From positions 2,046,001-2,110,000 of the forward strand of contig CP121336.1 in NCBI GenBank assembly GCA_043553855.1: 64,000 nt of DNA. Direction: 5' to 3'. Shown one piece after another: positions 50,321 through 59,491 of the stretch. The stretch comes from JAUIAS01 sp030425395 (GTDB lineage: Bacteria; Pseudomonadota; Alphaproteobacteria; Rhodobacterales; Rhodobacteraceae). Position numbers and translations under genes: made by a program. How positions within the stretch are numbered: the stretch's first letter is position 1; each line of letters opens with the position of its first letter. The notes under the pieces are model-generated. The model had not been told where the DNA came from. It worked only from the letters and a program-made list of their open reading frames with translations, and made no database searches.

Positions 50321-51766
50321 ATGCGCCGTCAAAGAAACGTAAAGATCGTTGCCACTCTTGGGCCGGCATCCGAAAGCTATGAAATGATCCGCGCGCTGCA
50401 CGAGGCGGGCGCGGATGTCTTCCGGCTGAACATGTCACACGGAACCCACCAAGAGATTGCCGACAAGCATCGCATTATTCGTCAGGTTGAGGCTGATACC
50501 AACGGTGCCATCGCGATTCTGGCCGATCTTCAGGGGCCCAAACTGCGTGTTGGTGCCTTTGCAAACGGCTCCGAAGAACTGATCGAAGGCGCGGCATTTC
50601 GCATGGATCTTGACCCCAAGGAAGGAGACGCGACCCGCGTATGCTTGCCCCATCCTGAGATATTTCAAGCGCTTGAAGAAGGTGCCAACCTGCTGGTCAA
50701 CGACGGCAAGATCCGCTTGAAGGTGCTGACATGCGGCGATGACTTTGCCGAGTGCGAGGTCGTCACCGGTGGAACGATTTCAAACCGCAAGGGCGTGAAC
50801 GTGCCGGATGTGGTTCTGCCCGTTGCGGCGCTGAGTGAAAAGGATCGCGCGGATCTGGAATTCGCCTGTGCGCTGGGCGTGGACTGGCTGGCACTGTCCT
50901 TTGTGCAGCGTCCCGAAGACGTGGACGAAGCGCGTGCGTTGGCAGCTGGTCGTGCGGCAGTTTTGTCCAAGATCGAAAAGCCTTCTGCCGTGAGCCGTTT
51001 CGAAGATATTCTCGCGGTCAGCGATGGGATTATGGTGGCGCGGGGCGATCTGGGCGTTGAACTGCCGGTATCTGCAGTGCCGCCCATTCAAAAACGCCTT
51101 GTCCGTCGGTGCCGCGCTGCGGCCAAACCGGTGATCGTCGCGACCCAGATGTTGGAAAGCATGATCGAAAGCCCGATGCCCACCCGCGCCGAAGTTTCGG
51201 ACGTCGCCACCGCGATCTACGAAGGTGCGGATGCCATCATGCTCAGCGCGGAAAGTGCTGCAGGTCAGTATCCCGCCGAGGCGGTCAAGACCATGGATCA
51301 GGTTGCAAAGGAAGTTGAGGCCGATCCGACCTATGGTCAGATCATCGCGGCATCACGGACCGCCAAAGGCGATACAATCGCGCATGGCATTGTCGCCGCT
51401 GCGCGCGAAATTGCGGAAACCACTGACATCAAGGCGATCTGTTGTTTCACGCAATCGGGCACCACCGCCCTTTTGACAGCACGTGAACGCCCCGGTGTGC
51501 CGATCATCGCGATGACCAGTCTCAGAGACACAGCGCGCCGCCTTGTTCTGAGCTGGGGGTGCAATTGTGTGATGACCGACGAACTTGATCGCTTCAAGGG
51601 CGCTGTGGTCAACGCCGCCCGAGCCGCCCGCGATGGCGGATTTGCTACCGCAAGCGATCAGATCGTGGTAACAGCGGGCGTGCCGTTCAACGTGCCGGGC
51701 ACGACGAACATCTTGCGTGTTGCGCCCTGCGATGAGCGGTTGATCTATAACACCGACCCGGAATAG
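50321..51766 (+). CDS. pyk: Pyruvate kinase
   Basis: A 481-residue glycolytic enzyme making ATP and pyruvate from phosphoenolpyruvate. Visible motifs are ATLGPASESYEMIRALHEAG, FRLNMSHGTH, the catalytic lysine region VLSKIEKPSAVSRFEDIL, MVARGDLGVELP and ATQMLESMIESPMPTRAEV. Barrel, B and C domains are in normal order. It faces away from the amidohydrolase gene. Confidence 0.97.
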   Translation: MRRQRNVKIVATLGPASESYEMIRALHEAGADVFRLNMSHGTHQEIADKHRIIRQVEADTNGAIAILADLQGPKLRVGAFANGSEELIEGAAFRMDLDPKEGDATRVCLPHPEIFQALEEGANLLVNDGKIRLKVLTCGDDFAECEVVTGGTISNRKGVNVPDVVLPVAALSEKDRADLEFACALGVDWLALSFVQRPEDVDEARALAAGRAAVLSKIEKPSAVSRFEDILAVSDGIMVARGDLGVELPVSAVPPIQKRLVRRCRAAAKPVIVATQMLESMIESPMPTRAEVSDVATAIYEGADAIMLSAESAAGQYPAEAVKTMDQVAKEVEADPTYGQIIAASRTAKGDTIAHGIVAAAREIAETTDIKAICCFTQSGTTALLTARERPGVPIIAMTSLRDTARRLVLSWGCNCVMTDELDRFKGAVVNAARAARDGGFATASDQIVVTAGVPFNVPGTTNILRVAPCDERLIYNTDPE

Positions 51767-51795
51767 CCCGCCCCGACCCAGTTGAGGAGACAGCC

Positions 51796-52017
51796 GTGAA
51801 CCCAGATGTGGCCTTAGTAGCGGGCATCCTCGTTGGCGGGTTGGCCATCATAAGCGCGGTGTCCGCGTTCAGTGATGGCCACCGCCCGCGTTTGGCGGTT
51901 CTGGTCATGGCGGTGGCGGTTGCCTTGGTGGTTTATGCCACATGGACGCGCGACGGCGGGTATTCTCTGAACAGCGTTTTCGAAGCAATCCTCCGCGTGG
52001 TGGCAATGATCATCTGA
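51796..52017 (+). CDS. Small two-helix membrane protein after pyk
   Basis: A 73-residue protein starting at GTG 51796, 29 bases after pyk with GAGGAG upstream. Two membrane helices (about residues 5-24 and 34-50) are joined by a short polar loop (SDGHRPR), with a polar C-terminal stretch. I do not recognise a named family. It seems to be cotranscribed with pyk. Confidence 0.7.
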   Translation: MNPDVALVAGILVGGLAIISAVSAFSDGHRPRLAVLVMAVAVALVVYATWTRDGGYSLNSVFEAILRVVAMII

Positions 52018-52182
52018 GCCGGATCGCCTAAGGCGGATTTCCGGGCCTTACAGGAACAAATTACCAAGAAACGCCTTGCCAGCAGGTGCCGAACTGCGTA
52101 AACGGCGCTCCTGTGTCGCGTGACCGGCCGAAATGGCATGCCGAGTCGCGCGTTCTACCGACCTTTAGACTAGGAGACGGAA

Positions 52183-52383
52183 ATGCCAAAGATGAAGACG
52201 AAATCAAGCGCCAAGAAGCGCTTCAAGGTGACCGCCACCGGCAAGGTGATGGCGGGTCAGGCCGGCAAACGCCACGGCATGATCAAGCGGACAACCAAGT
52301 TCATCCGTGATGCCCGTGGCACCACGACCCTCAGCGCCCCCGACGCCAAGATCGTCAAGGGCTACATGCCCTACGACCGCTAA
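52183..52383 (+). CDS. rpmI: Ribosomal protein L35
   Basis: A 66-residue lysine-rich 50S protein beginning MPKMKTKSSAKKRFKVT, with a typical KRTTKFIRDARG in the middle. A strong AGGAGA site precedes it. The 165-base leader upstream shows no gene and could contain the L20 autoregulatory site, which I could not identify. infC is not adjacent. Confidence 0.97.
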   Translation: MPKMKTKSSAKKRFKVTATGKVMAGQAGKRHGMIKRTTKFIRDARGTTTLSAPDAKIVKGYMPYDR

Positions 52384-52397
52384 GAGGAGATAGATAC

Positions 52398-52763
52398 ATG
52401 TCCCGCGTCAAAGGTGGTACCACAACCCACGCTCGCCACAAGAAAGTCATCAAGGCCGCAAAAGGCTATTATGGCCGCCGCAAGAATACCTTCAAGGTTG
52501 CGCGTCAGGCCGTCGACAAGGCGAACCAGTATGCAACCCGTGACCGCAAGAACCGCAAGCGCAATTTCCGCGCGCTGTGGATCCAGCGGATCAACGCAGC
52601 CGTTCGCGCCCATGACGAAGCGCTGACATATTCCCGCTTCATCAACGGTCTGACATTGGCCGGTATCGAAGTGGACCGTAAGGTTCTGGCCGATCTGGCC
52701 GTGCACGAACCCGAAGCATTCGCGGCGATCGTCGATCAGGCCAAAGGCGCTCTGGCCGCCTGA
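52398..52763 (+). CDS. rplT: Ribosomal protein L20
   Basis: A 121-residue 50S protein needed early in large-subunit assembly. Typical segments are MSRVKGGTTTHARHKKVIK, KGYYGRRKNTFKVARQAVD and LWIQRINAAVRAHDEALTY. In many bacteria it represses its own operon by binding the leader RNA. It follows rpmI by 14 bases and ends in a strong terminator. Confidence 0.97.
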   Translation: MSRVKGGTTTHARHKKVIKAAKGYYGRRKNTFKVARQAVDKANQYATRDRKNRKRNFRALWIQRINAAVRAHDEALTYSRFINGLTLAGIEVDRKVLADLAVHEPEAFAAIVDQAKGALAA

Positions 52764-52786
52764 TCCCTGATCACCGGCAGGATTTG

Positions 52787-52816
52787 AAGGCCGCCCTTTC
52801 GGGGCGGCCTTTCTTG
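52787..52816 (+). terminator. Terminator of rpmI-rplT
   Basis: AAGGCCGCCC (52787-52796) pairs with GGGCGGCCTT (52802-52811) around a five-base loop, followed by TCTTGTTTG. It lies 23 bases past the rplT stop. Confidence 0.9.
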
Positions 52817-52844
52817 TTTGTTGCTCGCCTTTTTGCCGGCGGGG

Positions 52845-54035
52845 TCAGTAAGGTCCGTCAGATTCCAGAGGTTTTTGGAGGATCGCCAAAGCCGCCCCCA
52901 AGAGCAGAATGCCTGATGCGGCAAGTAGGCTGATGCCGATATCACCGGTCAAGTCCCCGATCAGGCCCGCACCTACCGGGCCAAGTGTCTGGGATATTGC
53001 AAAGACAACAGTAAAGATCGAAATAGCGCGCCCCCAACTTTGTTGCGGCAGGTTGCGACGGACAAAATTGGTGATCGCGCCCGGAGCCATGAACACGGCC
53101 AGCCCAAAGATCACGGCCGATAGGATCGGGACATAGGCCGCGTCCCACAGCACCGGAAGCGCAGAGCCAACAGCGATGCCGGTCAGGATCAACGCCAGCG
53201 GAACCCCATTCGAGAACCGCGCGAATATTCCGCGCCAAAGGAACGGCGAGGCACAGATACAAAGGCCTATGATCATCCATATCACCGCAATGAACAGCGG
53301 GCCTTCATTCTGGCTGGTCATCCACGCGGCGATGAAGGTCAGGTAAACGATATACCCCATGCCAAACCCGGCATAGCCCGCGATTTCCCCCAGCATTCGT
53401 CGCAAGGGGACCGGCGCATCCGGTTCCGGCGCACCGGAGGGCGGCGGACGCAGTTGTCGCGCGGCCCAAAGGCTGGCAGGGGTAAAGACAAAGCTGAGCA
53501 CACCTATCGCGATCCATCCCCACGCCCATGTATCGGGGCCGTAAATCGCAAGGATCACCGGGATCGTTGCCCCCGCGAGAACGATACCCATACCGCCGCC
53601 CACCCCGAAATAGATTGCAATCGACAGGGCATTGAGCCGTGCGTTGCTGGCAAAAAGCGCCGCCGCGAGCGCCCCGCCCGTGGCAAAGGACATTGCCCCG
53701 CAAATCCCCGCCAGAAATCGCCAGAGCGATTGTGCCACAAGCGATTCATTCAGACCGGTTGCAAACAGCGTGATCGCCGTGGTCCATACGCCAACCGCAA
53801 ACAGACGTGCGGGCGATACGCGACGCAAGAGCACAAGCGTCAGGATGGCTCCCACCACATAGCCAATCGCGTTTGCAGTATTCAGCCAGCCCGCCTGCGC
53901 ATAGCTCCAGCCCAGTTCCGAGCGCATTGCCGGCAGCAAGAGCCCGTAAGCAAAGCGCGCAAATCCGTTGGTCACGCATACCCCAAGCGTCAGCCCGCCC
54001 AGCACAAGCCAATCGCGGCGTATTTCTGCGTCCAT
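52845..54035 (-). CDS. MFS transporter, YbfB/YjiJ family
   Basis: A 396-residue protein with about twelve membrane helices. It opens with VTNGFARFAYGLLLPAMRSELGWSYAQAG, typical of the YbfB/YjiJ group (about residues 22-50), and the family-typical NAIGYVVGA follows. Substrates of this group are unknown. It stands alone between convergent rplT and divergent pheS. Confidence 0.9.
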   Translation of the reverse strand: MDAEIRRDWLVLGGLTLGVCVTNGFARFAYGLLLPAMRSELGWSYAQAGWLNTANAIGYVVGAILTLVLLRRVSPARLFAVGVWTTAITLFATGLNESLVAQSLWRFLAGICGAMSFATGGALAAALFASNARLNALSIAIYFGVGGGMGIVLAGATIPVILAIYGPDTWAWGWIAIGVLSFVFTPASLWAARQLRPPPSGAPEPDAPVPLRRMLGEIAGYAGFGMGYIVYLTFIAAWMTSQNEGPLFIAVIWMIIGLCICASPFLWRGIFARFSNGVPLALILTGIAVGSALPVLWDAAYVPILSAVIFGLAVFMAPGAITNFVRRNLPQQSWGRAISIFTVVFAISQTLGPVGAGLIGDLTGDIGISLLAASGILLLGAALAILQKPLESDGPY

Positions 54036-54164
54036 CCGGTTTCTCCGTGTTGTTGTTGCCGGACGGTATCGGCAGGTAGGGGGATATGTCCATTGCCCGT
54101 GGCGTGTCTTGCATTCGCGGGGTTGTGGCGATAGCAGGACATGGTTGAAATCCAGGGGGCCGTC

Positions 54165-55238
54165 ATGGACGATCTGAAAGCCAAATATCTGGGTCTGATT
54201 GCCGAGGCCGCCAATGAGGCCACGCTAGAGGATCTGCGTGTGCAGGCGGTTGGCAAAAAGGGCGAAATCAGCCTCAAAATGCGTGAGCTTGGCAAAATGA
54301 CGCCGGAAGAGCGTCAGGTGGCGGGCCCCGCTCTCAATGCGCTCAAGGACGAGATCAACAGCGCGTTGGCAGCCAAGAAAGCCGCACTGGCTGATGCTGC
54401 GCTGGACGAACGGTTGCGGTCGGAATGGCTGGACGTGACATTGCCGTCGCGCGGTCGCCGCGCGGGCACGCTGCATCCGATCAGCCAGGTCAGTGAAGAA
54501 GTCACCGCGATCTTTGCCGAACTGGGCTTTTCAGTTGCCGAGGGGCCGCGCATTGACACCGATTGGTATAACTTCGACGCGCTGAACATTCCCAGCCATC
54601 ACCCTGCGCGGGCCGAAATGGACACGTTCTATATGCACCGTGCCGAGGGCGATAACCGTCCGCCGCATGTGCTGCGCACGCATACGTCGCCTGTTCAGAT
54701 CCGATCAATGGAAAAGATGGGTGCCCCGATCCGCATCATTTGCCCCGGTGGCGTTTATCGTGCCGACTATGATCAGACCCACACGCCGATGTTCCATCAG
54801 GTCGAAGGGCTGGCCATCGATACCGATATTTCCATGGCGAACCTCAAGTGGGTTCTGGAAGAATTCGTAAAGGCATTCTTTGAGGTCGACGATGTCGAAT
54901 TGCGCTTCCGCGCATCGCACTTCCCGTTCACGGAACCCTCTGCCGAGGTCGATATCCGCTGTTCTTGGGAGGGCGGCACGCTCAAGGTGGGCGAAGGCGA
55001 CGACTGGCTCGAAATTCTCGGGTCAGGCATGGTGCATCCCAAAGTTCTTGAGGCGGGCGGTATTGATCCAGCGGTTTACCAAGGGTTTGCCTTTGGTATG
55101 GGGATCGACCGGATCGCCATGCTGAAATACGGCATCCCTGATCTGCGCGCCTTCTTTGACAGCGATTTGCGCTGGCTGCGCCACTACGGCTTCTCCGCGC
55201 TCGATATGCCGACATTGCACGGCGGACTGAGCCGATAA
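54165..55238 (+). CDS. pheS: Phenylalanyl-tRNA synthetase alpha subunit
   Basis: A 357-residue class II synthetase subunit. Motif 2 (THTSPVQIRSMEKMG, PGGVYRADYDQTHTPMFHQVEG) and motif 3 (GMGIDRIAMLKYGIPDLR) are present, preceded by an N-terminal coiled coil that binds tRNA. The ATG at 54165 (MDDLKAKYLG) is the family start; an ATG eight codons earlier lacks support. The beta gene follows after 126 bases containing two stem-loops. Confidence 0.97.
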   Translation: MDDLKAKYLGLIAEAANEATLEDLRVQAVGKKGEISLKMRELGKMTPEERQVAGPALNALKDEINSALAAKKAALADAALDERLRSEWLDVTLPSRGRRAGTLHPISQVSEEVTAIFAELGFSVAEGPRIDTDWYNFDALNIPSHHPARAEMDTFYMHRAEGDNRPPHVLRTHTSPVQIRSMEKMGAPIRIICPGGVYRADYDQTHTPMFHQVEGLAIDTDISMANLKWVLEEFVKAFFEVDDVELRFRASHFPFTEPSAEVDIRCSWEGGTLKVGEGDDWLEILGSGMVHPKVLEAGGIDPAVYQGFAFGMGIDRIAMLKYGIPDLRAFFDSDLRWLRHYGFSALDMPTLHGGLSR

Positions 55239-55240
55239 TC

Positions 55241-55293
55241 CGCGGGATGCATATCCCGCGACGCGCCCGACCCGCCCCCATGGGCGGGCGCGT
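55241..55293 (+). other. Two back-to-back stem-loops between pheS and pheT
   Basis: CGCGGGAT-GCAT-ATCCCGCG (55241-55260) is followed at once by a nine-base-pair stem, 55261-55269 with 55285-55293, whose inside can also pair as CCCGCC/GGGCGG. No U-run follows either. They may stabilise the pheS message 3' end or affect pheT translation; a long uninterrupted operon would not need them. Confidence 0.5.
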
Positions 55294-55364
55294 TCCGCAC
55301 CCACCCTCGGGCCGGGCGCATCGCGCGATACGCGTGCCCCTTGCCGCGAAAGAGGATTGAAACG

Positions 55365-57764
55365 ATGAAATTCACGCTCTCCTGGCTCAAGACACATCTC
55401 GATACTGACGCATCCGTGGACGAGATTGCCGAAACCCTGACCGATCTCGGGCTTGAGGTCGAAGGGATTGAAAATCCGGCCGAACGGCTGGCCGACTTTA
55501 CAATCGGCAGGGTGTTGCATGCCGAAAAGCACCCGGATGCTGACAAGCTGCGGGTGTGCAAGGTGGCCACCGACGAAGGCGAATTGCAGATTATCTGCGG
55601 CGCGCCGAATGCCCGTGAAGGGATCACCGTCGTCGTCGCCAAGCCGGGCGTTTATGTGCCGGGCATCGACACGACGATCGGCGTGGGCAAGATCCGTGGC
55701 ATCGAAAGCTACGGCATGATGGCTTCCGAACGCGAGATGGAATTGTCTGACGAACACGACGGCATCATCGAATTGCCCTCGGGCGAGGTCGGTGAACGGT
55801 TCGTAGACTGGCTGGCCGAAAACGATCCGTCCAAGGTCGATCCGGTAATCGAGATTGCAATTACTCCGAACCGCCCGGACGCGCTGGGCGTGGAAGGGAT
55901 CGCACGCGATCTGGCCGCGCGCGGGCTGGGCACGCTGCGCACGAAACCGATTGAAGGGGTCGAAGGACAGTTTCCCTGTCCGATCACGGTGACGATTGAT
56001 GAAGATACGCGCGACGGCTGCCCGATGTTCGCGGGCCGTCTGATCCGTGGCGTGACCAACAAACCGTCGCCGAAATGGCTTCAGGATCGCTTGCGCGCCA
56101 TCGGCCTGCGTCCGATTTCGGCCTTGGTGGATGTCACCAATTTCTTCACCTTTGACCGCAATCGCCCGCTGCACGTGTTTGACGCGGACAAGGTCAACGG
56201 CGGGCTTCGTGTTCACCGCGCCAAGGGGGACGAGACGATCACCGCGCTGGACGACAAGACCTATCGTTTTCAGCCCGGTATGATCGCGATTTCCGATGAC
56301 AACGGCGTTGAAAGCATCGCGGGGATCATGGGTGGGGCCGAAACCGGCGTTACCGAAGAGACGGTGAATGTGTTCCTGGAAAGTGCGTATTGGGATCACG
56401 TTCAGATCGCTCTTGGCGGTCGGGCGCTCAAGATCAACTCCGATGCGCGTTACCGGTTCGAACGCGGTGTCGATCCGGAATTCACTTTGCCGGGCCTCGA
56501 CGCGGCTACGCAGATGATCCTTGATCTGTGCGGAGGCGAGGCGTCAGACGTCGTTATTGCGGGTGAGGTGCCCAAACATGCGCGCGCCTTCAAACTGGAT
56601 TCCGCGCGCCTTCAATCCTTGGTTGGCATGTCGATTCCCGAAAGCGAACAGCGCCAGACATTGACGCGGCTTGGGTTTCGGCTCGAGGGGAACATGGCCC
56701 ATGTGCCCAGCTGGCGGCCCGACGTTCAGGGCGAAGCAGATCTTGTTGAAGAGGTCGCGCGGATTGCATCGCTGACCAAGCTTGAGGGCGTACCCCTTGC
56801 TCGTGTAACCGCAGGCATTCCCATACCAGTGATGACGCCCAAACAGCGCCGCGAGGCAATGGCGCGGCGTTCGGCGGCGGCCATGGGCTACAGCGAATGC
56901 GTGACCTACAGCTTTATCGACAGTGATAGCGCCGGGTTGTTTGGTGGCGGTGACGCTGCGACGATGCTGGAAAATCCGATCAGTTCCGAGATGAGCCATA
57001 TGCGCCCCTCGTTGCTTCCGGGCTTGTTGCAGGCTGCAGCCCGCAATCAGGCGCGGGGTTTCATGGATCTGGCGCTGTTTGAGGTCGGCCCGGTCTTCAC
57101 CGGCGGCGAACCCGGCGAGCAGCGCGCCGAAATCGCAGGTATCCTCGTGGGCCGGAACGGGCCCAAGGATGTGCACGGTGCCAGCCGGGCGATAGATGTC
57201 TTTGATGCCAAGGCGGACGCAGAAGCAATCCTTTCGGCTATCGGTGCCCCGTCCAAGGTTCAAATTCTGCGTGGTGGCGAAGGGTGGTGGCATCCGGGCC
57301 GTCACGGGCGTATTTGTCTTGGCCCCAAAAAGGTCTTGGGCGTTTTTGGCGAATTGCATCCCAAGGTTCTCAAGGCGCTGGATATCAAGGGCGGCGCGGT
57401 GGCTTTTACTATCTGGCCCGAAGAAGTGCCTCTGCCACGCAAATCAGCCGGTGCCACGCGTGCCGCCCTGGAGATCAGCGATCTTCAAGCGGTTGAACGT
57501 GACTTTGCCTTTGTCGTTGATGAAGGGGTTGATGCGTTGACGCTGATCAATGCGGCCGCCGGGGCTGACAAGGGCTTGATCGAAAGCGTGCGCGTGTTCG
57601 ACGAATTTATCGGTGGCAGTCTTGGTGAGGGCAAGAAATCCCTTGCCGTTACGGTGCGCCTGCAGCCGCGTGGCAAAACCTTAAAGGACGCCGATATTGA
57701 AGCGGTTTCGAAGAAGATTGTCGAAAAGGTCGGCAAGGCAACGGGCGGCGCTCTGCGGGGGTGA
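55365..57764 (+). CDS. pheT: Phenylalanyl-tRNA synthetase beta subunit
   Basis: A 799-residue subunit with the usual modules: an N-terminal tRNA-binding (EMAP-like) domain around residues 40-150 (KHPDADKLRVCKVATDEGE), the B3/B4 editing region with RPDALGVEGIARDLAARGLG, the B5 region and a C-terminal anticodon-binding FDX-ACB domain (VERDFAFVVDEGVDA). The start at 55365 follows AAAGAGGA. It forms an alpha2beta2 enzyme with PheS. Confidence 0.97.
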   Translation: MKFTLSWLKTHLDTDASVDEIAETLTDLGLEVEGIENPAERLADFTIGRVLHAEKHPDADKLRVCKVATDEGELQIICGAPNAREGITVVVAKPGVYVPGIDTTIGVGKIRGIESYGMMASEREMELSDEHDGIIELPSGEVGERFVDWLAENDPSKVDPVIEIAITPNRPDALGVEGIARDLAARGLGTLRTKPIEGVEGQFPCPITVTIDEDTRDGCPMFAGRLIRGVTNKPSPKWLQDRLRAIGLRPISALVDVTNFFTFDRNRPLHVFDADKVNGGLRVHRAKGDETITALDDKTYRFQPGMIAISDDNGVESIAGIMGGAETGVTEETVNVFLESAYWDHVQIALGGRALKINSDARYRFERGVDPEFTLPGLDAATQMILDLCGGEASDVVIAGEVPKHARAFKLDSARLQSLVGMSIPESEQRQTLTRLGFRLEGNMAHVPSWRPDVQGEADLVEEVARIASLTKLEGVPLARVTAGIPIPVMTPKQRREAMARRSAAAMGYSECVTYSFIDSDSAGLFGGGDAATMLENPISSEMSHMRPSLLPGLLQAAARNQARGFMDLALFEVGPVFTGGEPGEQRAEIAGILVGRNGPKDVHGASRAIDVFDAKADAEAILSAIGAPSKVQILRGGEGWWHPGRHGRICLGPKKVLGVFGELHPKVLKALDIKGGAVAFTIWPEEVPLPRKSAGATRAALEISDLQAVERDFAFVVDEGVDALTLINAAAGADKGLIESVRVFDEFIGGSLGEGKKSLAVTVRLQPRGKTLKDADIEAVSKKIVEKVGKATGGALRG

Positions 57765-57839
57765 TCCGACAACGTTAGCGGGGGCTGGGAACGGTTTCCC
57801 CGATCCGCTGGCCTTGGTGCCGAACATAGGAGAAATGGT

Positions 57840-58289
57840 ATGACGCTCAGGGTTTATCTTTCCGGTGAAATTCACACCGATTGGCGTGAACAGATCGTGA
57901 CAGGATCGCAGGATCTTGACGTTAGCTTTGACAGCCCGGTGACGGATCATGATGCCAGCGATGATTGCGGTGTCGCGATCCTTGGGGCCGAGAACAACAA
58001 GTTTTGGCATGACAACAAGGGCGCTAAGGTCAATGCGATCCGCACCCGCAAGGGGATTGCCGATGCGGATGTGGTCGTTGTGCGGTTTGGTGAAAAATAC
58101 AAACAATGGAATGCGGCTTTTGATGCGGGCTATGCGGCGGCATTGGGGAAATCCCTGATCGTGTTGCATGGTCCTGAACAGGCCCACGCACTCAAGGAAG
58201 TGGACGCGGCTGCGCTCGCCGTGGCCGAACGGCCCGAACAAGTTGTTCAGATACTGCGTTATGTCCTGACTGGTGCTTTGCCGGTTTAA
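57840..58289 (+). CDS. ytoQ: YtoQ-family protein (nucleoside-deoxyribosyltransferase-like)
   Basis: A 149-residue protein of the YtoQ family (PF11071). It begins LRVYLSGEIHTDWREQI and contains VTDHDASDDCGVAILGAENNKFWHD (about residues 35-60) and IADADVVVVRFGEKYKQWNAAFDAG. The fold is thought to resemble nucleoside 2-deoxyribosyltransferases; the reaction is not known. Its stop overlaps the next start (TAATG). Confidence 0.88.
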   Translation: MTLRVYLSGEIHTDWREQIVTGSQDLDVSFDSPVTDHDASDDCGVAILGAENNKFWHDNKGAKVNAIRTRKGIADADVVVVRFGEKYKQWNAAFDAGYAAALGKSLIVLHGPEQAHALKEVDAAALAVAERPEQVVQILRYVLTGALPV

Positions 58290-58846
58290 TGGGACCTCCG
58301 CCAAATCTTGCGGTCTACAAGACACCGGAAGGGCTGAGTTTCTGGATGGACTACCGCGATCGCGGCTCCCCTTATGACGCCCCGACGATCCGAACAACCG
58401 ACCCGGATGTCTGGATCTGTTTCATGCCGCCCCTGTTCCGGGACACTGAGGCATTCCTGTTTTGTTGTGACGGCGAGAGGTGGATTTTCTCGCGACCGGA
58501 TGCATCCACTATGTTGGACACGGATGAACTGGAAAACCTCCAAACCCGGAACCGGCATTTGGACATGGTGATCTCGGAAATCAGAAGTTCGTTTACCTGG
58601 CGCATCAGGGACGGTTCCGGGCATATGGTCGAAGAGATTTCCGCTAATTCAGGATTTCGCACCCGTGAACAGCAGGATCGGGTGACGGGGCTGTTTTGCG
58701 ATCTCATGGCTTGGGTTGCCCTGAACGGTCCAATTGCAATGGCCTATGGAGGTTGGAAAAATCAGGACCGGCCCCTGCGCGCGGGCATTGTCGGGTTTGA
58801 CAGGCCGCTTCAACAGGCGTTGGATCGTGGCGATTACATACTGTAG
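58289..58846 (+). CDS. Hypothetical protein coupled to ytoQ
   Basis: A 185-residue soluble protein I do not recognise. It is rich in aromatic residues (FWMDYRDRG, WICFMPPLF), has a CCDGERWIF segment near residue 58, and ends with repeated basic and glycine turns. There is no signal peptide or membrane helix. Its ATG overlaps the ytoQ stop, so the two may act together. Confidence 0.75.
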   Translation: MGPPPNLAVYKTPEGLSFWMDYRDRGSPYDAPTIRTTDPDVWICFMPPLFRDTEAFLFCCDGERWIFSRPDASTMLDTDELENLQTRNRHLDMVISEIRSSFTWRIRDGSGHMVEEISANSGFRTREQQDRVTGLFCDLMAWVALNGPIAMAYGGWKNQDRPLRAGIVGFDRPLQQALDRGDYIL

Positions 58847-58964
58847 GGCCGCAAGATGTCCAAGATCGGCCCGCCGCGAGAAACGAAAGTTGATTTTCCC
58901 GCAAATCTGGTAACTCTTGGAAGCTAACGCACAGAAATGGTGCGAGAAACCAAGGGGGGAAGAG

Positions 58965-59402
58965 ATGCTTCAGGAATTCAAGGCGTTTATCGCCAAAGGC
59001 AACGTCATGGACATGGCTGTCGGCATCATCATCGGTGCTGCATTCACGGCCATCGTCAAATCGCTGGTCGGCGATATCTTTAACCCGCTGATTGCACTGT
59101 TTACGGGCGGGTTGGATTTTTCGGGCTGGTTCTATGTTCTGGATGGCAACAGCTATGCATCCATCGAGGCCGCCAAGGAAGCCGGAGCACCGGTTTTTGC
59201 CGTCGGCACGTTTATCATGGCGGTGATCAATTTCTTTATCATCGCATTTGTCGTGTTCATGTTGGTGCGCACTGTCAACCGGATCAAGGAGGCGGCTGAA
59301 CGTGAAGAAGCTGCCGCCACGCCGGAACCAGAAGCCCCGAAAGGCCCGTCCGAGCTTGATGTGCTTCTGGAAATCCGCGACGCGCTTAAAGATCGAGGAT
59401 AA
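58965..59402 (+). CDS. mscL: Large-conductance mechanosensitive channel
   Basis: A 145-residue channel that opens under membrane tension in hypo-osmotic shock. The N-terminal amphipathic helix (MLQEFKAFIAKGNVMDMAVG), the pore helix with GIIIGAAFTAIVKSLVGDIF and the second helix (FIMAVINFFIIAFVVFMLV) are intact, ending in a charged cytoplasmic helix. The start at 58965 has a GGGGGGAAGAG site close by. A marine bacterium is expected to need it. Confidence 0.95.
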   Translation: MLQEFKAFIAKGNVMDMAVGIIIGAAFTAIVKSLVGDIFNPLIALFTGGLDFSGWFYVLDGNSYASIEAAKEAGAPVFAVGTFIMAVINFFIIAFVVFMLVRTVNRIKEAAEREEAAATPEPEAPKGPSELDVLLEIRDALKDRG

Positions 59403-59491
59403 CATCTATACACGTGGTGGCGGTTGCGCCGCTGCGTGTTCCTGCGTTATCAGGCGCGGCACCCTGAGAAAACCGTCCCCGGAGAGCGGCC

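Noticed and set aside
55023..56399. A 458-codon minus-strand frame over pheS/pheT
   Set aside because: pheS and pheT motifs occupy the plus strand and the antisense protein matches nothing I know.
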